This document shows, in pieces, positions 59,495 to 64,000 of a stretch of 64,000 nucleotides of DNA (position 1 is its first letter; each line of letters begins with the position of its first letter). The DNA is from Lachnospiraceae bacterium (lineage in GTDB: Bacteria; Bacillota; Clostridia; Lachnospirales; Lachnospiraceae). The notes under the pieces were generated by a model. That model did not search any database. It was not told the DNA's origin and saw nothing but the letters and a program-made list of their open reading frames with translations. The translations under genes were made by a program, and so were the position numbers. The stretch covers positions 1 to 64,000 of the forward strand of contig CABIZF010000013.1 of assembly GCA_902363135.1 (NCBI GenBank), in the 5' to 3' direction.

Positions 59495-60797
59495 GAAGTA
59501 CAATCCTTCCTTCTTTGTATTCCCATTCTGTTCCATATCTCCTGCTCACGCGTGTGAGATATTCTGCAATTTTTTCTGCTGTTTTTTCGTCTGCCACATA
59601 CGGAATATTTTTTTCTGCATTTTCCCTGTCCATACCAAGCTCGACCGGCAGCAGCTCCAGATGTGTGCATTTTCCCTGACAGATTTCGAAATACGGCAGC
59701 ACGCTCCGATAGACCTCAGGAATTTCATAGAGAGAATGCGAGGACTGCTCCTGCCGCCTGGCAATTCCGATGGATGCTGCTGTATGAATATTCAGACCAT
59801 ATTTTTCCATGTAGTCTGCAGGCAGAAGGCGTACATACTGATTTTCAAAGATAAAATTTCCGAGACAGTAGAAAATCGGACAGTCATGATACAGTTCGAT
59901 TCCCTTCAGCTGATGCGTTCCGCCCCCGATCACCGCGCTGGCGCCCGCATCGATGCAGGCGTGCGCAAATTCTTCCAGAAAATAATCCGCTTCCTCGTCG
60001 TTGTCCTTGCGGATTTCATGCGAATGTACCATGACCAGGACTGCCTCACATGTCATCTTTGCTTCCCGGATTGCATCGACGGTGCGTTTCACATCGATCG
60101 GATTCGGGCTGGAGCTTCTTCCCTCTGTTCCATCCTTGCTGATTTCAAACATTTTCCCGCCAAATTCCATGACACCCTCGGGAAGCGGAGCGATAAATCC
60201 ATCCTGCCGGTGCAGATCCCGCAGTCCGTTGATTCCGGTCACCTCTGCAATCTCCGCGAGATCCTGCGCATGTTTTTCCGTAATGGTATATTTTTCCGAA
60301 AAGCGCAGCGGATTTAAGCCCGGCCGGCCCGGCTGCCGTTCCGTCTGGCTTCCCGCCCTGGCTGCATTCTCAAAGGTAGAACAGATATCAATCACCGCAA
60401 TCTGTCCCGCCGTTGTGTCCAGAATGGCAGGACGCGATGCTTCATAAAGATTTTTTCCTGCTCCGGCATACGCCACGTCCTTTTTTTTCAGTTCACAGAT
60501 CGTAGACGCCAGTCCTTCATAGGAATAATCCATTGTATGATTATTCGAAATCCCAAGAAAATTAAAACCGTAACGCAGGGTATCTTCCAGACACTTCGCA
60601 TCTGCCGTCAGCCATGTTCCGCCGGAGTACGCCGATGCGTAACAGCTGCCGTCCGATATCGTTGTTTCCAGATTTGCCATCCGAACCTCTCCCTGCATCA
60701 GAAATTCGCGAATCGGCAAAACATCCTGATATCCCGGCAGAAGCCGTTTCATAATCAGAATATCACCTGCCGCCGATACTCTTATTGTTCTGTTCAT
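59487..60797 (-). CDS. CapA/PgsA-type metallophosphatase-fold protein
   Basis: The 436-residue protein has the PGA_cap (calcineurin-like) pattern: SAAGDILIMKRL, MANLETTIS, GISNNHTMDYSYEGL, VMVHSHEIRKDN and VIGGGTHQLKGIELYHDC. Relatives act in poly-gamma-glutamate synthesis or as putative peptide-bond enzymes on gamma-glutamyl polymers. There is no signal peptide or anchor, so it is cytoplasmic, which argues against a capsule role. It lies between C26 and M20 peptidase genes and is translationally coupled to the latter. Confidence 0.85.
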   Translation of the reverse strand: MNRTIRVSAAGDILIMKRLLPGYQDVLPIREFLMQGEVRMANLETTISDGSCYASAYSGGTWLTADAKCLEDTLRYGFNFLGISNNHTMDYSYEGLASTICELKKKDVAYAGAGKNLYEASRPAILDTTAGQIAVIDICSTFENAARAGSQTERQPGRPGLNPLRFSEKYTITEKHAQDLAEIAEVTGINGLRDLHRQDGFIAPLPEGVMEFGGKMFEISKDGTEGRSSSPNPIDVKRTVDAIREAKMTCEAVLVMVHSHEIRKDNDEEADYFLEEFAHACIDAGASAVIGGGTHQLKGIELYHDCPIFYCLGNFIFENQYVRLLPADYMEKYGLNIHTAASIGIARRQEQSSHSLYEIPEVYRSVLPYFEICQGKCTHLELLPVELGMDRENAEKNIPYVADEKTAEKIAEYLTRVSRRYGTEWEYKEGRIVLHA

Positions 60798-60925
60798 TCT
60801 TTTTTGCCTCCCGAACGATTCCTGCTCTCTGCTTTTGGAATCGCATCTTTATCCATTCTCATTTTTTCGTAACGGTTCAAAAGTCCCATCCCGGTTTTTC
60901 TTTTCTCTTACATGGTTCCAAATCG

Positions 60926-61666
60926 TTACCTTTTTTCTCTGTATCTGCAGCTTCTTTCTACCAGATCCGCAAAAAGACGGTTCATCTCCGGCGCTGTGTG
61001 AATCAGCCCTTCCGGATGCCACTGTACGCCCACAATCTGTCCGTTGCTGCTTTCAATCGCCTCGATCGTACCATCCGGCGCCGTTGCTGAAACCAGGATG
61101 TCCTCTCCCGGCGTACGGACTGCCTGATGATGCATGGAGTTTACCGCATGGGTGCCTGCCCCGAGGATTTCTGCCAGATGGGTTCCCTCTTTAATTTCCA
61201 CATGGTGATGCAGATACGACCGATCCAGGGACTGCAGATGCAAAATTGTGGTTTCCTTCTGTGTATAAATATCCTGGTACAGATCACCGCCGCACAGGAC
61301 ATTTAAAAACTGAATTCCCTTGCAGATGCCAAGCATAGGCATTCCCATCTCTTTTGCTGCCCGTCCAAGTGCAAACCAGGCCTCGTCGATCTCCGGACGG
61401 ATCGTCTGGATCTGCGGTTTTGGCTCTTCCCCATAATACCACGGATTTAAGTCCTCTCCGCCGGGAACCAGAATGCCGTCGCACACGGCAAGTATGCCTT
61501 CCGGATCCGCTTTCATGGCAACTGCCGGAATTGCCATCGGAATTCCGCCGTTGTTCAGAACACCTTCGATGTAATCACTGTTGACATACATTCTCTCCGC
61601 ACTCGAAAAAAGTCCCGGCTGTGTTTTATACGTATTTCCCAAGATTCCAATGATCGGTTTTTCCAC
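60926..61666 (-). CDS. Class I amidotransferase-like gamma-glutamyl hydrolase (peptidase C26, PuuD-like)
   Basis: The 246-residue protein has the nucleophile cysteine in LGICKGIQFLNVLCGG near residue 118, the catalytic histidine in GVQWHPEGL near residue 220, and HHQAVRTPGEDI. The family hydrolyses gamma-glutamyl bonds such as gamma-glutamyl-GABA. The start is GTG at 61664-61666 with AGGAGAG upstream. It follows the M42 gene in the same operon. Confidence 0.92.
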   Translation of the reverse strand: MEKPIIGILGNTYKTQPGLFSSAERMYVNSDYIEGVLNNGGIPMAIPAVAMKADPEGILAVCDGILVPGGEDLNPWYYGEEPKPQIQTIRPEIDEAWFALGRAAKEMGMPMLGICKGIQFLNVLCGGDLYQDIYTQKETTILHLQSLDRSYLHHHVEIKEGTHLAEILGAGTHAVNSMHHQAVRTPGEDILVSATAPDGTIEAIESSNGQIVGVQWHPEGLIHTAPEMNRLFADLVERSCRYREKR

Positions 61667-61764
61667 TTGTAAACTCTCCTTTTTTTACCAGATATGCCGA
61701 AAACGGCTTCACCTTTCCTGTGAACCCGCTTCCGGCATTCTTTTTCTTTCGTCATCCGATTTTT

Positions 61765-62856
61765 TTACAGTACATCCTGATGGCAGATATGACGGATCTT
61801 TTCTTCATCCAATGCCCGGATCACATTTGCTGCCATCGCACTTGTCGCTTCAAGATCTTCTCTTGCACAGAAATTATAATGGCTGTGCGCATAGCGGGAT
61901 GGAACACCAAGCACCAGACACGGAACTGCTTTTCCTGTCACGCTGATTTTTGCTGCGTTTGTGCTTCCGCCTCTTCTTACGCTCTCCTGGTATTTGATTC
62001 CGCATTTTGCTGCCACTTCCTCAGCCAGTGAAATAAACTGCGTATTGGAAATATAGCTGTTGTCCAGAATACGGATCTGAACACCCTTTTTCATGCATCC
62101 CTGTGCCTGTCCTGCGCTGATGAAAAAGTCATCGGAAGGAGATCCTTCAAATACAATGGCAAGGTCCGGTTTTACAATCTGACTTGTTACCACTGCACCG
62201 CGGGTTCCGACCTCTTCCTGCGCTGCAAAGGCGCCGACAACATTAACCGCAAGAGAAGCCTGCTCCTTTTCCAGCTGTTTCATCGTATCTACGATGCACG
62301 CGCAGCCGGCACGGTTGTCAAATGCTTTTCCGAAGCAGATTTCATGCTCTGCATCGTATTCAAAGGTCACATCCGGCATCATCGGATCACCGATATGGAT
62401 TCCGAAAACATTTTCAACCTCCTCGCGGCTGGTTGCTCCGACATCCACATACATTTTTTCAATTTCCAGAGTCTGGCTGTTGCGTTCTGCTGTTGTCATG
62501 AAATGAACCGGTTTCGCGCAGATAATACCATGTACCATTTTTCCGGATCTGGTACGGATCCATACCGCATGTGCCGGAAGGCTGGTCAGATGGAAGCCGC
62601 CAAGCATGATAATGCCGAGACATCCGTTGTCCTGGATATTCTGTACCATAAAACCGCATGCGTCCAGATGGGCATCCAGCTGGATGACCGGACGGGAATC
62701 CTGCTTAGTTCCCGGCATCCGCACATACAGGTTATTCATTGCGTCATTTTCCACATCAAATTCTTTGCAGTAATCTGCAATGGTACGGATGACATCCTCC
62801 TCAAATCCACTTGGTCCAAATGCATCGGAAAGCTTGCCAAACATTTCTATATCCAT
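61765..62856 (-). CDS. M42-family metalloaminopeptidase
   Basis: The 363-residue protein has the two-metal ligands of M42/TET peptidases: QLDAHLDACGFMV, GKAFDNRAGCACIV, AAQEEVGTRGAVVT (catalytic Glu) and SRYAHSHYNFC. These form large cytoplasmic shells that shorten peptides. I chose the ATG at 62856 because AAGAGGA is upstream and the family begins MxxxxFxKLSDAFGPSGFE. Confidence 0.92.
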   Translation of the reverse strand: MDIEMFGKLSDAFGPSGFEEDVIRTIADYCKEFDVENDAMNNLYVRMPGTKQDSRPVIQLDAHLDACGFMVQNIQDNGCLGIIMLGGFHLTSLPAHAVWIRTRSGKMVHGIICAKPVHFMTTAERNSQTLEIEKMYVDVGATSREEVENVFGIHIGDPMMPDVTFEYDAEHEICFGKAFDNRAGCACIVDTMKQLEKEQASLAVNVVGAFAAQEEVGTRGAVVTSQIVKPDLAIVFEGSPSDDFFISAGQAQGCMKKGVQIRILDNSYISNTQFISLAEEVAAKCGIKYQESVRRGGSTNAAKISVTGKAVPCLVLGVPSRYAHSHYNFCAREDLEATSAMAANVIRALDEEKIRHICHQDVL

Positions 62857-62899
62857 TGTTTTATCCTCTTTTCTTTGGGTTTCTATCAGATTTATATTC

Positions 62900-63700
62900 T
62901 TAATATACAACAAAGCAATGTGCTGTGACAATATCCATCCAGCGATCTGTCTCCAGCTTATTTGTGAAGGTATCTACCTTCTGCATTCCCGGATAAAACG
63001 ACATCGTGTACGCTTTTTTCCAGTCTTTGTAAGTTACCTCATACGTAAAGTGCTCCGGGAGAGCCACCTGGCACTCTTTTTTCTGTCCGGTAACTGCCTT
63101 TTTTACCCCTTCGCGGATTTCGGAAATCACTTTTTCTTTCGCTTTGCACCACGTTGCCGCACCGACACCATGCTTCGTTTCCACTGTCGTAATGCCCGGA
63201 ATCAGTTCTTTCGCCTGCCGGCAGATCTCTTCATCTCCGGAAAGAAACAGCACCGGTACGTGATGTGATGCTGCCGTGTAGCTGTTCAGCATGCACTCAC
63301 TCATCACTTTTCCATTCAGGTGGATATACAGGCTGTTTCCTGTCGATGTGTGGCTGATCGAAAAATTCGGATCTCCTGCCGGTGCATGGTAGCCAAGATA
63401 CAGTACGCCGTCATAGCTGTCGTCGATGCCATACATCATATTGTACGGATGACCGCTCTTTCCCCGGATCAAGGTGACATACTCCGGCATTTTCAGCGGA
63501 TCAATGTTGGATGCATCTCCATGACCGTCCTTTACAACGATCTCATCCGCACCCGCTTCATGTGCCGCTTCGCATGCCGCAACGACCTCTTCGGTCATCT
63601 CCTCTGCGAATCTCTGATACACGCTTTCCTTCTTATGTGTTTCATCGGTCAGTGCCACTCCGGCACAGCCCTCGATGTCTGCACTGATAAAAAGCTTCAT
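62900..63700 (-). CDS. M55-family D-aminopeptidase (DppA-like)
   Basis: The 266-residue protein starts MKLFISADIEGCAGVA with the metal pair Asp-x-Glu at residues 8-10. It also has VVKDGHGDASNI, LGYHAPAGDPNFSISHTST, and GKVMSECMLNSYTAA. DppA enzymes are decameric zinc peptidases that split D-amino acid peptides. It overlaps the upstream oligopeptide ABC gene by ATGA, so import and hydrolysis are tightly linked. Confidence 0.93.
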   Translation of the reverse strand: MKLFISADIEGCAGVALTDETHKKESVYQRFAEEMTEEVVAACEAAHEAGADEIVVKDGHGDASNIDPLKMPEYVTLIRGKSGHPYNMMYGIDDSYDGVLYLGYHAPAGDPNFSISHTSTGNSLYIHLNGKVMSECMLNSYTAASHHVPVLFLSGDEEICRQAKELIPGITTVETKHGVGAATWCKAKEKVISEIREGVKKAVTGQKKECQVALPEHFTYEVTYKDWKKAYTMSFYPGMQKVDTFTNKLETDRWMDIVTAHCFVVY

Positions 63701-64000
63701 TTCTGCTGTTCCCTTCTTTCTTTATCATAAAGATGACAATATACATAATGTCCGTCATCCACTTCATACCGCTCCGGCGCCTGTGTTTTGCAGCATTCCA
63801 TACATTTTGGACATCTGGTATGGAATTTGCAGCCTGTCGGCGGCTTGTGGGCGGACGGGATACTTCCCTCCAGCAGAATTCTTTCTCTTTTTGCCGTCGG
63901 ATCCGGAACCGGAACTGCGGAAAGTAGTGCCTGCGTATACGGATGCATCGGATTGCTGTAAATTTTCTCTTTTTCTCCGACTTCCACGAAATTACCGAGA
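63697..64000 (-). CDS. Oligopeptide/dipeptide ABC transporter ATP-binding protein, C-terminal part
   Basis: Only the last 100 residues are inside the window. They show the family-specific end: NFVEVGEKEKIYSNPMHPYT, QALLSAVPVPDP, and the cysteine cluster GCKFHTRCPKCMECC that is typical of OppF/DppF and OppD. It powers peptide import. The rest, and probably the permease and binding protein genes, lie to the right. Confidence 0.93.
   Translation of the reverse strand, partial: LGNFVEVGEKEKIYSNPMHPYTQALLSAVPVPDPTAKRERILLEGSIPSAHKPPTGCKFHTRCPKCMECCKTQAPERYEVDDGHYVYCHLYDKERREQQK

Noticed and set aside
57794..59557. 587-codon plus-strand open frame
   Set aside because: It is exactly antisense to the M20-GNAT gene, has a Cys/His/Arg-rich composition without domains, and no ribosome site. 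The minus-strand gene has all catalytic motifs.
59487..60797. Capsule (poly-gamma-glutamate) synthesis operon from the CapA-like gene
   Set aside because: No CapB or CapC gene is present, the protein has no membrane anchor, and the neighbours are all peptidases.
1..64000. tRNA or rRNA genes
   Set aside because: I looked for T-loop and acceptor-stem patterns in the gaps and found none convincing; a tRNAscan run would settle it.

Overview
The window looks like the chromosome of a gut-type Lachnospiraceae (Firmicutes, Clostridia). The evidence is the Firmicutes-style ribosome binding sites with occasional TTG and GTG starts, the mreBCD-PBP2-minCDE-rodA block, the mutS-mutL-miaA-uppP block, sepF with ylmH, the methionine gamma-lyase-like protein next to miaA, and the FeoA/FeoB/flavodoxin/DUF3793 iron genes. 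Species assignment is inference. No rRNA or tRNA gene is visible.

Layout. Positions 1-5720 are an accessory patch. It holds an IS200/IS605 element (tnpB running off the left edge, tnpA badly broken), a small monooxygenase-like gene, a DUF6061-like gene, a GNAT remnant, a 36-bp tandem repeat, an XRE regulator, and a GntR/ABC transporter/DUF3592 operon that ends against a truncated XRE gene. Positions 5957-7662 encode two cation transporters (UPF0016 and CaCA). Positions 9229-18047 are a minus-strand iron block: DUF2325, DUF3793, flavodoxin, FeoA, FeoA, FeoB, a FeoB-associated Cys-rich peptide, a Fur-family regulator, a DUF6110-like membrane protein, an atypical P1B ATPase, and two small ferredoxin-fold or HMA proteins. 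This block is the best candidate here for an iron-storage (ferrosome-like) system. Positions 18251-20951 hold a GH42 beta-galactosidase and a Gx/HepS-like membrane protein. Positions 20952-23754 are a zinc/cadmium-type efflux operon (HMA chaperone, CPC-type P-ATPase, ArsR repressor) with a clear promoter and operator.

Positions 24023-32401 carry ttcA-like, dtd, an HNH protein, then rluD, lspA, aroB, ylmH, sepF, yggS and a HlyD-like protein, mostly reading leftwards as one long operon-like run. Positions 32559-43955 contain DUF378, a small P-loop protein, and the cell-shape and division block dacF, mgsA, rodA, minE, minD, minC, PBP2, mreD, mreC, mreB and radC. Positions 44061-48284 contain two flavoproteins around a Thr/Glu/Ala-rich secreted protein. 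Positions 48605-56674 are uppP, a PLP enzyme, miaA, mutL and mutS. Positions 57266-64000 are a minus-strand peptide-scavenging cluster: the end of an oligopeptide ABC ATPase, then M55, M42, C26, CapA-like and an M20-GNAT fusion, followed by a degenerate integrase.

A second theme is a family of short structured intergenic repeats. At least eight full or partial copies lie between genes, often touching a stop codon. They share a scaffold but carry different hairpins, two of which keep pairing while their bases change. One copy sits inside the tnpA gene with a 3-bp duplication, which suggests that the family is or was mobile. Another copy is itself interrupted by a 164-bp MITE-like palindrome.
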